DNA of 64,000 bases from Billgrantia tianxiuensis (lineage in GTDB: Bacteria > Pseudomonadota > Gammaproteobacteria > Pseudomonadales > Halomonadaceae), in contig NZ_CP035042.1 of assembly GCF_009834345.1 (NCBI RefSeq), positions 3,348,001-3,412,000 on the forward strand, read 5' to 3'. The translations under genes were made by a program, and so were the position numbers. The notes beneath the pieces are model-generated. The model made no database searches, was not told where the DNA came from, and was given only the letters and a program-made list of their open reading frames with translations. Below, piece after piece: positions 8,905 through 17,476 of the stretch (positions within the stretch are counted from its first letter, which is position 1; each line of letters begins with the position of its first letter).

Positions 8905-11900
8905 ATGCTCAATGCCGAAACCATGCTGAATGCTGCTACCTGGCAGCAGGATCTCGATAGCCTGTTCTCGCGTATCAGCGAACACTACGTGGTGGACGAA
9001 GAAATCTTCGTCAAGGAGCTGGTCAACGTACTCAGCGCCGATACCGAGGATTTCCGGCGCATTGCGGGCAAGACCGCCGAGCTGGTCCGCGAGGTGCGCG
9101 AAATGGACACCGCAGTCGATACGATCGATCAGTTGCTGCAGCAATACAGCCTCGACACCCACGAAGGGCTGATGCTGATGTGCCTGGCCGAAGCCATGCT
9201 GCGTATTCCCGACACGGCCACGGCCGACGCCCTGATCGAGGACAAGCTCGGCCCCGCCGACTGGAAGGCCCATGTCGGACAGAGCGACTCCTGGCTGGTC
9301 AATGCCTCCACCTGGGGGCTACTGATGACCGGACACGTGGTCACCCTCGACAAGCCGCGCGACGGCAAGCCTTCAGGCTTCATCAACCGCCTGGTCAATC
9401 GTATGGGCGAGCCGGTGATCCGCCGCGCCATGTACGAGGCGATGAAGATCATGGGCAAGCAGTTCGTGCTCGGCCGCGACATCGATGAGGCCTTGAAGCG
9501 CTCCCGTCCGCTGTTCGACAAGGGCTACACCTACTCCTACGACATGCTGGGCGAAGCGGCGCGCACACGGGCCGACGCCAAGCGCTACTTCGACGACTAT
9601 GCAAAGGCCATCCAGCGGGTCGGCCTGACCAGCACCAAACTCTCCGAACGCACCCCGGCGCCTTCCGTCTCAATCAAGCTCTCGGCACTGCACCCGCGCT
9701 ACGAATTCGGTCGTCGCGAGCAGATTCTGCGCGAACTGGTGGGCAGCGTACGCGAGCTGGTGAGCATGGCCCGTGAGCGTAACGTGGCGCTGACCATCGA
9801 CGCCGAGGAAGTGGATCGCCTGGAGCTGTCGCTGGAAGTATTCCGCGCCGTCTACGAGAGCGACGCCTGCAGGGGCTGGGGCCACTTCGGCCTGGTGGTC
9901 CAGGCCTACTCCAAACGCGCCCTGCCGGTGCTGCACTATCTCAACCGTCTGGCCGAACGTCAGGGCGACGAAATTCCCGTACGCCTGGTCAAGGGCGCCT
10001 ACTGGGACAGCGAGATCAAGGAGTCGCAGCAGCTCGGCGTCGAGGGTTATCCGGTCTACACCCGCAAGGCCTGCACCGACGTGGCCTATCTGGTCTGCGC
10101 CCGCTTCCTGCTTTCCGACCAAACCCGCGGTCGCATCTTCCCGCAGTTTGCCACCCATAACGCCCATACCATCAGCACCATCCTCGAAATGGCCGACGAA
10201 GCCACTCGTCCCTTCGAGTTCCAGCGCCTGCACGGCATGGGCGAGGCGCTTTACGATGCGGCACTCAAGCGTGCCCCCAAGGGTACCTATTGCCGGATCT
10301 ATGCGCCGGTGGGTGCGCACAAGGACCTGCTGCCCTACTTGGTACGCCGGCTGTTGGAAAACGGCGCCAACTCCTCGTTCGTGCACCAGTTGGTCGACCC
10401 CAAGGTGCCGGTGGAAACGCTGTGCGTGCATCCGGTGGAAACGCTGGGCCAGTACCGCACCTTCTCCAACCCGCGGATTCCTCTGCCCAAGGACATCTAC
10501 GGCGAAAAACGACGCAACTCAAGGGGAGTCAACCTCAACGTGCGCAGCCATTACGAACCGCTGATGAAGGCCATGTCGGGCTTCATGGAACGCAGCTACG
10601 AAGTCGGGCCCCTGCTGGCCTTTGATGTGGAACGCGACCCGGCCAACGTGCACGAGGTTTTCAGTCCCTATGACCGCCGTCAGCGAGTCGGCAGCGTGCA
10701 GTGGACCAGCCGCGACCAGGCCGCTCGCGCAGTGGATGCCGCCTGGGCCGCATTCCCGCGCTGGGAGGCTACCCCGGTAGCCGAGCGTGCCGCCATCATT
10801 CGTCGCCTGGGCGACCTGATGGAAGAGAACCTGGCCGAACTGATGACGCTGTGCTCCCGCGAGGGCGGCAAGCTGCTCACCGATGGCGTCGATGAGATCC
10901 GTGAGGCGGTGGATTTCTGCCGTTACTACGCCATGCGCGCCGAGGAGCAGTTCGGCGAGCCGCTCGAGCTGCCCGGTCCTACCGGTGAATCGAACCGTCT
11001 GATGCTAAGCGGCAAGGGGGTGTTCGCCGCGATCAGCCCATGGAACTTCCCGGTGGCGATCTTCTGCGGCCAGATGGTGGCGGCAGCCGTGGCCGGCAAT
11101 AGCGTACTGGCCAAGCCCGCCGAGCAGACCTCCATCGTCGCTCATCGCGTGGTCGAGCTGCTCTACGAAGCCGGCATGCCACGCGACGTGGTGCAGCTGC
11201 TGCCGGGCGACGGCCCCACCGTGGGCAGCGTACTCACCTCCGACCCGCGCATCACCGGCGTCGCCTTTACCGGCGGTACCGATACCGCTCAGATCATCAA
11301 TCGCGCCCTGGCGGCCCGCGAAAACGCCCCGCTGCCGGCCCTGGTCGCCGAGACTGGTGGCATGAACGCGCTGATCGTCGACTCCACCGCCCTGCCGGAG
11401 CAGGTCGTGGCCGACGTGGTCCAGTCCGCCTACCAGAGTGCCGGCCAGCGCTGCAGCGCGCTGCGCGTGCTCTACCTGCAGGACGACGTGGCCGACCGGG
11501 TCATCGAAATCCTGCGTGGCGCCATGGACGAGCTGCACGTCGGCGACCCCCGCGACCTGGGTACCGACGTAGGGCCGGTGATCGATGAGGATGCACGCAA
11601 GAATCTGCTGGCACACATCGAGAAACTCAAGGGCGAAGGCCGCTTGCTGGCCGAAACCCGCCTGGATCCGGCCCATACCGCTCATGGCACCTTCGTGCCG
11701 CCGGTCGCCTTCAGCATCGATACCATCGATGCTCTGGAGCGGGAACAGTTTGGCCCGGTGCTGCACGTGGTGCGCTACAAGGCCAGCGAGATCGAGAAGG
11801 TGCTCGAGTCGATCAACGCCAAGGGTTACGGGCTGACTTTCGGCGTACATAGCCGCAATGAATCCTTCGCACAGCTCGTCGCGCAGAAGATTCGCGTTGG

Positions 11901-12096
11901 CAATGTATACATAAACCGGAATATCATCGGCGCCGTCGTGGGTGTGCAGCCGTTTGGCGGGCAAGGTCTTTCCGGTACCGGCCCCAAGGCGGGCGGACCG
12001 CACTATCTGCTGCGTTTCGCCACGGAGAAGACCGTGACCGTCAATACCGCCGCGCTGGGCGGTAACGCGTCACTGCTTGCGCTGGGAGACGAGTGA
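8905..12096 (+). CDS. putA: Bifunctional proline dehydrogenase / L-glutamate gamma-semialdehyde dehydrogenase PutA
   Basis: Oxidises proline to P5C with FAD, then to glutamate with NAD+. 1063 residues from the chosen start MLNAETMLNAATWQQ. Residues ~1-240 are the PutA N-terminal helical region. The proline dehydrogenase barrel begins near 253 (PSVSIKLSALHPRYEF) and contains VRLVKGAYWDSEIKE near 358. The aldehyde dehydrogenase domain runs from ~590, with AISPWNFPVAIF near 710 and catalytic Cys850 in GQRCSALR. There is no N-terminal ribbon-helix-helix domain, so it should not bind DNA. An alternative in-frame ATG at 8836 with AAGGAAG upstream would add 23 residues spanning a hairpin. putP follows. 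Confidence 0.95.
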   Translation: MLNAETMLNAATWQQDLDSLFSRISEHYVVDEEIFVKELVNVLSADTEDFRRIAGKTAELVREVREMDTAVDTIDQLLQQYSLDTHEGLMLMCLAEAMLRIPDTATADALIEDKLGPADWKAHVGQSDSWLVNASTWGLLMTGHVVTLDKPRDGKPSGFINRLVNRMGEPVIRRAMYEAMKIMGKQFVLGRDIDEALKRSRPLFDKGYTYSYDMLGEAARTRADAKRYFDDYAKAIQRVGLTSTKLSERTPAPSVSIKLSALHPRYEFGRREQILRELVGSVRELVSMARERNVALTIDAEEVDRLELSLEVFRAVYESDACRGWGHFGLVVQAYSKRALPVLHYLNRLAERQGDEIPVRLVKGAYWDSEIKESQQLGVEGYPVYTRKACTDVAYLVCARFLLSDQTRGRIFPQFATHNAHTISTILEMADEATRPFEFQRLHGMGEALYDAALKRAPKGTYCRIYAPVGAHKDLLPYLVRRLLENGANSSFVHQLVDPKVPVETLCVHPVETLGQYRTFSNPRIPLPKDIYGEKRRNSRGVNLNVRSHYEPLMKAMSGFMERSYEVGPLLAFDVERDPANVHEVFSPYDRRQRVGSVQWTSRDQAARAVDAAWAAFPRWEATPVAERAAIIRRLGDLMEENLAELMTLCSREGGKLLTDGVDEIREAVDFCRYYAMRAEEQFGEPLELPGPTGESNRLMLSGKGVFAAISPWNFPVAIFCGQMVAAAVAGNSVLAKPAEQTSIVAHRVVELLYEAGMPRDVVQLLPGDGPTVGSVLTSDPRITGVAFTGGTDTAQIINRALAARENAPLPALVAETGGMNALIVDSTALPEQVVADVVQSAYQSAGQRCSALRVLYLQDDVADRVIEILRGAMDELHVGDPRDLGTDVGPVIDEDARKNLLAHIEKLKGEGRLLAETRLDPAHTAHGTFVPPVAFSIDTIDALEREQFGPVLHVVRYKASEIEKVLESINAKGYGLTFGVHSRNESFAQLVAQKIRVGNVYINRNIIGAVVGVQPFGGQGLSGTGPKAGGPHYLLRFATEKTVTVNTAALGGNASLLALGDE

Positions 12097-12138
12097 CCGC
12101 ACTCGTCATTGACCACAACAACATTTGAAGGAACCCCT

Positions 12139-13617
12139 ATGGTTCAGAATAACATGGCTGTCGGTTTCACCTTCGTGGTGTACCTCTTGTTGATGCTCGG
12201 CATCGGTATCGTCGCCTACAAGCGCACGACCAACCTTTCCGACTACATCCTGGGTGGCCGTTCATTGGGTCCCTGGACCTCGGCTATCTCCGCCGGAGCC
12301 TCGGACATGTCGGGCTGGCTGCTGCTTGGCCTGCCCGGTGCCGCCTATGTCAGCGGTATCTCCGCCAGTTGGATCGCTGTGGGCCTGCTGATCGGCACCT
12401 GGCTCAACTGGCTGATCGTGGCGCGCCGCCTGCGCCTGTACAGTTTCAAGGTCAGCGACGCCCTGACCCTGCCCGAGTACTTCGCCAATCGCTTCCGTGA
12501 CAACTCGCAGCTGTTACGGGTCATCTCGGCGGTGTTCATCCTGATGTTCTTCCTCTTCTACACCAGCTCCGGTCTGGTCGCCGGCGGCCGGCTGTTCGAG
12601 ACGGTGTTCGGCTACGATTACACCGTCGCGGTCACCATCGGTACCATCGCGGTGATCTCCTACACCTTCTTCGGTGGTTTCCTGGCGGTTTCCTGGACCG
12701 ACCTGATCCAGGGCCTGATGATGGCAGCGGCACTCGCCATCGTGCCGATCATCGCCTTTGGCGACCTGGGCGGCACCGCCGGTGCCGGCGCCGCGCTTGC
12801 CGACGAGAGTGCCTACATGCTGGCCTGGTTCCGTGATGCCTCGACGGGCGAAGCGCTGACCTTCATCGGCATCGTCAGCTCATTGGCCTGGGGCCTTGGC
12901 TATTTCGGCCAGCCGCACATCCTGGCTCGCTTTGCCGCTATCCGCAGCGATCGCGACATTCCTACCGCGCGCCGCATTGCGGTCACCTGGACCGCCATCG
13001 CCCTGATCAGCTCAGTGGCCGTGGGCCTGCTCGGAGTGGGCTTCGTGCAGCGCGACCTGGCCGACGGTGAGACAGTGTTCATGGTGATGGTCAACCTGAT
13101 CTTCCACCCGGTGATTGCCGGCATCCTGCTTGCCGCCATCCTGGCCGCAATCATGTCCACTGCCGATTCGCAGCTGCTGGTCTCATCCTCGGCGCTGACC
13201 GATGACTTCTACAAGGCGATCTTCCGCAAGGATGCCAGCCAGACCGAGCTGGTGTGGGTGGGGCGCCTGGCCGTCATCGCCATTGCCGTCCTTGCCTACC
13301 TGCTGGCGCTCAATCCCGATGCCACCGTGCTCGACCTGGTCGCCTACGCCTGGGCCGGCTTCGGTGCGGCCTTCGGCCCCGCGCTGATCATGTCGCTCTA
13401 CTGGCGTCGCATGAACAAGTGGGGCGCACTGGCCGGCATCGTGGTAGGCGGCGTCACCGTGGTGGTCTGGGCCGAGCTGTCCGGCGGCATCTTCGATCTC
13501 TACGAGATCGTACCTGGCGTCATCCTGGCCTATATCGCCATCGTAGTGGCGAGCCTGGCCACCGAGGAGCCGGATCTTCGCGTTACCGCCGACTTCGATA
13601 CCTTCGAGGAAGCGTAA
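12139..13617 (+). CDS. putP: Sodium/proline symporter PutP
   Basis: Na+-driven proline uptake across the inner membrane. 492 residues, SSS family, with about 13 hydrophobic helices. The family block SDYILGGRSLGPWTSAISAGASDMSGWLLLG is intact near residues 35-65. The start MVQNNMAVGF is preceded by AAGGAACCCCT; an upstream ATG at 12109 would add 10 residues. It is 42 bp downstream of putA on the same strand and ends at a strong terminator, so putA-putP form a catabolic unit. In a halophile the same carrier can also serve osmoprotection. Confidence 0.95.
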   Translation: MVQNNMAVGFTFVVYLLLMLGIGIVAYKRTTNLSDYILGGRSLGPWTSAISAGASDMSGWLLLGLPGAAYVSGISASWIAVGLLIGTWLNWLIVARRLRLYSFKVSDALTLPEYFANRFRDNSQLLRVISAVFILMFFLFYTSSGLVAGGRLFETVFGYDYTVAVTIGTIAVISYTFFGGFLAVSWTDLIQGLMMAAALAIVPIIAFGDLGGTAGAGAALADESAYMLAWFRDASTGEALTFIGIVSSLAWGLGYFGQPHILARFAAIRSDRDIPTARRIAVTWTAIALISSVAVGLLGVGFVQRDLADGETVFMVMVNLIFHPVIAGILLAAILAAIMSTADSQLLVSSSALTDDFYKAIFRKDASQTELVWVGRLAVIAIAVLAYLLALNPDATVLDLVAYAWAGFGAAFGPALIMSLYWRRMNKWGALAGIVVGGVTVVVWAELSGGIFDLYEIVPGVILAYIAIVVASLATEEPDLRVTADFDTFEEA

Positions 13618-13638
13618 TCGGCCAACACTATCACGCAA

Positions 13639-13673
13639 CGAGAAAGCCGCCCATGGGCGGCTTTCTCGTTTTT
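13639..13673 (+). terminator. Rho-independent terminator after putP
   Basis: Perfect 14-bp inverted repeat CGAGAAAGCCGCCC / GGGCGGCTTTCTCG followed by five T. Confidence 0.9.
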
Positions 13674-13676
13674 CAC

Positions 13677-13973
13677 TCATGCCAACCAGAAAGCACGTAT
13701 CACTACAATTACGGCAAAGGAGCCCAGCACCGCCCAGCTCCATGGCGGGTTGGTGGCACGCCGCAGCCAATGACGGCGGAACCCCAGCCCCAGCGGCTGC
13801 ATGAAGGCCGCTCCCAGCGCCCAAACGCCCAGCCCGATGGCTGGCATGCGCAGGAACATCGGCAGCCCACTGAGCAGCTCGGGACGAATCAGCAGCCACA
13901 GCGCCAATGCAGCGGCCACCAGCATGGCGGCCAGCGTCAGCCACATCGGACGATCATGAACCTCTGTCCGCAT
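13677..13973 (-). CDS. Small three-helix membrane protein, unknown
   Basis: 98 residues with three hydrophobic segments (MWLTLAAMLVAAALALWLLI, MPAIGLGVWALGAAFMQPLG, WSWAVLGSFAVIVVIRAFWL). The start at 13973 (MRTEVHDRP) is preceded by GGAGAGGGCAAG and is better than 13994. It is convergent with putP, separated by the putP terminator. The topology recalls the small cyd-operon protein YbgE, but no cytochrome bd genes are near and I do not assign it. Confidence 0.65.
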   Translation of the reverse strand: MRTEVHDRPMWLTLAAMLVAAALALWLLIRPELLSGLPMFLRMPAIGLGVWALGAAFMQPLGLGFRRHWLRRATNPPWSWAVLGSFAVIVVIRAFWLA

Positions 13974-14243
13974 CTTGCCCTCTCCTCTCAACACCTACCC
14001 AAGGCTTAGCCCTTGGTCGTTCCTTGCGCCATGCTGCATCACAACAATAGTTGTACAGCAAAATGCACGTTATTTGTCATATTCATGGCTTTGAAATTAG
14101 GTGATCACGCGATTGGGTCAATCAATCAGCGCTATATCGACGATAACAAAATTAAACAGGACTTTTAGAAACAGTGTTCGTATAGTAGTCAACGTCCAAT
14201 GCTGCCGGGAACCTCCGGCGTTAGAAACCAGGGGGACGCTATT

Positions 14244-14837
14244 ATGAAACCGATTCGTCTGATTCCTGTGGTTGCTCTTGCGGCCAGCACTCTCTTCGCC
14301 AGCCAGGCAGCTCTGGCCTATGGCGCCGGCGATGCTTTCGTACGTGGCGGCTTCGCCAAGTCCGACACTCGTTCCGACAATGGTATCGCCGACGGTATCA
14401 GTAGTGGTGAGACCGGCTTCACATACGGTGCCGGCTACTTGTTCCACGACAAGGTGGGTATCGAGCTGAATGGCTCCGAGAAAATCGAGCATGACGTGAC
14501 GCTCGGCGGCGAGACAGGATCCATCGACCGCATGCCGGTCAACCTGTTGGTGAACTACTACCCGCTCGGCGGACTGGATTCCAAGGTGCAGCCGTATGTC
14601 GGCGCGGGCCTCAACTACACCCGCTTCTCTGGCGAGCCGGAAGGCATCGACGCACGCCGCTCCTATGGCGCCGTGGGTCAGGTCGGGATCGATCTGGCGA
14701 TTACCGACAACTTCATGCTCAACGGCTTTGCCAACTATGCCGACGTCGATTCCCGTATTTCTGCCGACGGCGAGCGCATCGGCACCGCCAAAGTCGATCC
14801 AATGACTATCGGCGGTGGCGTCACCTTCCGCTTCTAA
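14244..14837 (+). CDS. OmpW-family outer membrane protein (copy 1)
   Basis: 197 residues. Signal peptide MKPIRLIPVVALAASTLFAS..ALA with cleavage before YGAG, then an eight-strand beta-barrel ending in the terminal aromatic signature GGGVTFRF. OmpW family blocks GYLFHDKVGIEL and YYPLGGLDSKVQPYVGAGLN are clear. OmpW proteins are small outer membrane channels for hydrophobic compounds, often regulated by salt, oxygen or stress. The ATG at 14244 is chosen because it begins the signal peptide; a GGGGGAC tract precedes it. A second, divergent copy follows 227 bp downstream, each with its own terminator. Confidence 0.9.
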   Translation: MKPIRLIPVVALAASTLFASQAALAYGAGDAFVRGGFAKSDTRSDNGIADGISSGETGFTYGAGYLFHDKVGIELNGSEKIEHDVTLGGETGSIDRMPVNLLVNYYPLGGLDSKVQPYVGAGLNYTRFSGEPEGIDARRSYGAVGQVGIDLAITDNFMLNGFANYADVDSRISADGERIGTAKVDPMTIGGGVTFRF

Positions 14838-14862
14838 GCTTGACGAAGCCATGTCGCATCGA

Positions 14863-14888
14863 AACGCCGGGCCATGCCCGGCGTTTTT
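14863..14888 (+). terminator. Rho-independent terminator after ompW copy 1
   Basis: AACGCCGGGC / GCCCGGCGTT stem with a 3-nt loop and a T-run ending at 14888. Confidence 0.88.
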
Positions 14889-15064
14889 CATTGTGCAGCC
14901 TTTCCAGCTCAGCTCTCCAAGCCATAAGAAATATTTTAAATGCCTTTTTAGTTGCCGGAACAACTATTGTCGTGGGTCAATATTCCGCCGCCAAGCTCTG
15001 AGTAGACTGACTTCGTTTTGATGGCAGCCCAGGCTGCTCCTTTGCCAACGACAGGAGTCGACTC

Positions 15065-15697
15065 ATGCGCAATCAAGCCCTTCCCACCCTACTCACTGCC
15101 GGCATTGCGGCCACCGCCCTCTTGGCCAGCAGCCAGGCGCTCGCCTACAACCAAGGCGACTTCATCACCCGCGTGGGCGTCGCCCATGTCGACCCCAAGA
15201 GCGATAATGGCAGCCTGGCAAATGGCGCCATTGACGTCGACGTACGCAGCGATACCAACCTGGGCTTTACCCTGGGCTACCTGTTCCACGACAAGCTCGG
15301 TGTCGAGCTGCTGGCAGCGCTGCCGTTCAAGCACGATATTCGACTGAACGGTGATGAGGTCGCTTCCACCAAGCACTTACCACCGACCCTGACCTTGCAG
15401 TACTACCCGCTGGGTGGTACCGGCGCCCAAGTTCAGCCCTATGCCGGCGTTGGCCTCAACTACACCCACTTCTTCAGTGAAAAGCTCGACATCGAAGGGG
15501 CCGATCTGGACCTCGACAGTTCCTGGGGCCTGGCTGGCCAGTTGGGGCTCGATGTGCGCCTAGACGACAACTGGGGCGTCAACGCCGCGGCCTGGTACAT
15601 CGACATCGATACCGACGCCAGCCTGAATGGCACTGACATAGGCAAGGTCAACATCGATCCCTGGGTGTTCATGGCCGGCATCAGCTACCGTTTCTGA
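15065..15697 (+). CDS. OmpW-family outer membrane protein (copy 2)
   Basis: 210 residues. Signal peptide through SSQALA, mature start near YNQGD, barrel ending in AGISYRF. It shares the GYLFHDKLGVELL and YYPLGGTGAQVQPYAGVGLNYTHF blocks with copy 1, but the loops differ (for example the acidic stretch EGADLDLDSSWG). This suggests an old tandem duplication with loop divergence. A GACAGGAG ribosome-binding site precedes the ATG. Confidence 0.9.
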   Translation: MRNQALPTLLTAGIAATALLASSQALAYNQGDFITRVGVAHVDPKSDNGSLANGAIDVDVRSDTNLGFTLGYLFHDKLGVELLAALPFKHDIRLNGDEVASTKHLPPTLTLQYYPLGGTGAQVQPYAGVGLNYTHFFSEKLDIEGADLDLDSSWGLAGQLGLDVRLDDNWGVNAAAWYIDIDTDASLNGTDIGKVNIDPWVFMAGISYRF

Positions 15698-15708
15698 GCG
15701 GCCTTCTG

Positions 15709-15747
15709 AACACCGCGAGGCCCGCCACTGGCGGGCCTCGCGGTGTT
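15709..15747. terminator. Long perfect hairpin between convergent ompW copy 2 and GGCT gene
   Basis: An 18-bp perfect inverted repeat (15709-15726 with 15730-15747) with loop ACT. The T-run is short on both sides. Its position between converging genes suggests a bidirectional terminator. Confidence 0.75.
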
Positions 15748-15774
15748 TACGGCATTGACGGAGCAGCGCTGGCA

Positions 15775-16275
15775 TCAGCGCGGAGAGTGGCGCGACAAGC
15801 CGAGCAGGGAGAGGATGCGATCCTCGAGACCATGGATGGCCTCGACCCGAGCCAGTTGCCGATGATAGTCGGTGCTGAGAAACGGCTCCCCGGCCAGCAG
15901 GTGATCGAGATATTCCCGCGCTGGCTTGAGGGATGGCGCCGTGGTGCCGGGTGCAGCAATGTAGACCCAGGCTTCGATCTCCCCTTCTGCAGTAGCGATC
16001 GGCAGGCGACGCCGCTCGTACTCGTGCGGATACCCCTCGAAGGGATCCATTCGCTCGATCTGGGCGGGCTCGAGCAGCTCGAACAGAGCACCTTCCACCC
16101 TCTCTCCCGCTGTCGGCACCACGTTGGCATGGGCGATCCCGGCCACCCGCGACGCCTTGTCGAAGCGCAGCACATGGTCGTGCAGCACGCCCGCCAGAGC
16201 ACGGCGTGTCGCACCGATGCGCGCCTCGACCCTGGCAATATTCATGTTGCTGCCGTAGGCAAAATAGAACGGCAT
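15775..16275 (-). CDS. Gamma-glutamylcyclotransferase-like protein (AIG2/GGCT fold)
   Basis: 166 residues. It opens with the substrate-loop motif FAYGSNM (YGSN) and carries the acidic catalytic-region motif RMDPFEGYPHEY, both characteristic of the GGCT/AIG2-like superfamily. These enzymes release 5-oxoproline from gamma-glutamyl amines or peptides; the true substrate here is unknown. It is downstream of yqcC on the same strand. The 54-bp gap between them is almost entirely a (CTGGT)8 repeat, ending about 15 bp before this start codon. Confidence 0.85.
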   Translation of the reverse strand: MPFYFAYGSNMNIARVEARIGATRRALAGVLHDHVLRFDKASRVAGIAHANVVPTAGERVEGALFELLEPAQIERMDPFEGYPHEYERRRLPIATAEGEIEAWVYIAAPGTTAPSLKPAREYLDHLLAGEPFLSTDYHRQLARVEAIHGLEDRILSLLGLSRHSPR

Positions 16276-16289
16276 CGGTTTTCGTCTTC

Positions 16290-16330
16290 TCTGGTCTGGT
16301 CTGGTCTGGTCTGGTCTGGTCTGGTCTGGT
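16290..16330. repeat. Pentanucleotide tandem repeat (CTGGT)8
   Basis: Eight perfect head-to-tail copies of CTGGT (16291-16330) plus one leading T. On the leftward coding strand it reads as ACCAG repeats, lying between the yqcC stop codon, which shares its last base, and the GGCT-like gene start. It is outside any reading frame, in the probable 5' leader or promoter of the GGCT gene. Confidence 0.97.
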
Positions 16331-16662
16331 CAGTTATCAGTGATCAGGCGGTCGATCTCTTCCACCGCCTTGCACAGCAACAATCGATCCGTGGCTCGTG
16401 CCCCCTGCTGGGCCAGATAGATATCGACCACAGGCGCCACATCGCACTTCTCGGGCATCGGCGCCTCCGCCTCGATCAGCGCATCGAGACGAACGATGAA
16501 CACGAAGCGCAGCCACTGAGGCAAGGCCATGGTATCGATGCAGAACGGTTGCTGGCTCTCATAGGCCGCCGGCTCCGGCGCACTCATTTGCCACATGTTA
16601 GTAGCCTTCATGGTGGCCTCGAGACGGCGCAGGGCTACATCGAGTTCCTCGTGTACGGTCAT
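16330..16662 (-). CDS. YqcC family protein (DUF446)
   Basis: 110 residues, helical, matching the YqcC family (MTVHEELDVALRRLEATMK; FCIDTMALPQWLRFVFIVRL). In E. coli yqcC is the neighbour of truC (tRNA pseudouridine 65 synthase); truC is not adjacent here. The start at 16662 is set by CAGGAGATGTC just upstream; 16686 would add eight residues. The reading frame stops exactly where the downstream CTGGT repeat begins. Confidence 0.82.
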   Translation of the reverse strand: MTVHEELDVALRRLEATMKATNMWQMSAPEPAAYESQQPFCIDTMALPQWLRFVFIVRLDALIEAEAPMPEKCDVAPVVDIYLAQQGARATDRLLLCKAVEEIDRLITDN

Positions 16663-16729
16663 GACATCTCCTGTTGGACATGTCATTCATTATCGCACAA
16701 CTCGCCCGCCCTCCCCATGCGAAGCCTGC

Positions 16730-17476
16730 TCATGCGAGCTGGCCGGCCAGGATCTTGCGCAAGAAGTCCCGCGTACGCGGGTCCTGAGGAGCATTGAACA
16801 GCTGCGAAGGCGGCCCCTGCTCGACGATACGCCCACCCTCCATGAACACCACGCGATCCGCCACGTCCCTGGCAAACCCCATCTCATGAGTCACCACCAA
16901 CATGGTCTGGCGCTCACGGGCCAGCTGCTTCATCAGCGCGAGCACCTCTTCGACCCACTCCGGATCGAGAGAGGAGGTCGGCTCATCGAACAGGATCACC
17001 TCGGCCTGCGCTGCCATGGCGCGCCCGATACCGACCCGCTGTTGTTGACCACCGGAGAGCGAAGCCGGATAGGCGTCCGCCTTGTCGGCCAGGCCGATGC
17101 GTTGCAGGATCTCCCGGGCGCGAGCATGCGCCTTGTCCTTTGGCCAGCGGTTGACCACGATCAGGCCTTCGGCAATGTTCTCGAGCGCGGTCTTGTTGGC
17201 AAACAGCGCGTAGTTCTGGAACACGAACGCCGTGCGGCGCCTCGCCGCCAGTATCTCGGCCCGGCTGGCCCGGGTGACGTCGACGTCCAGATCGCCGATG
17301 ACCAGGCGACCGGCATCCGGTCGTTCGAGGAAGTTGAGGCAGCGCAGCAGGGTCGACTTGCCGGTCCCCGAAGGGCCGATCACGACGATGATCTCGCCCT
17401 GTTCGATTTCCAGGTCGATGCCATCGAGCACGGTTGCGTTGCCGAATCGCTTGACGAGATGGCTGATTTTGATCAT
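16730..17476 (-). CDS. Polar amino acid (cystine-type) ABC transporter ATPase
   Basis: 248-residue ATPase of the GlnQ/HisP/TcyN group. Walker A is GPSGTGKST, signature [15 protein letters not shown], Walker B VILFDEPTSSLDPE, H-loop VTHEMGFA. The same frame is open further upstream, but the protein clearly begins at MIKISHLVKRFG, and this ATG overlaps the permease stop as ATGA. With the permease and binding protein it forms a three-gene importer. The closest remembered resemblance is the cystine TcyJLN system; arginine, histidine or glutamine cannot be excluded. Confidence 0.9.
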   Translation of the reverse strand: MIKISHLVKRFGNATVLDGIDLEIEQGEIIVVIGPSGTGKSTLLRCLNFLERPDAGRLVIGDLDVDVTRASRAEILAARRRTAFVFQNYALFANKTALENIAEGLIVVNRWPKDKAHARAREILQRIGLADKADAYPASLSGGQQQRVGIGRAMAAQAEVILFDEPTSSLDPEWVEEVLALMKQLARERQTMLVVTHEMGFARDVADRVVFMEGGRIVEQGPPSQLFNAPQDPRTRDFLRKILAGQLA

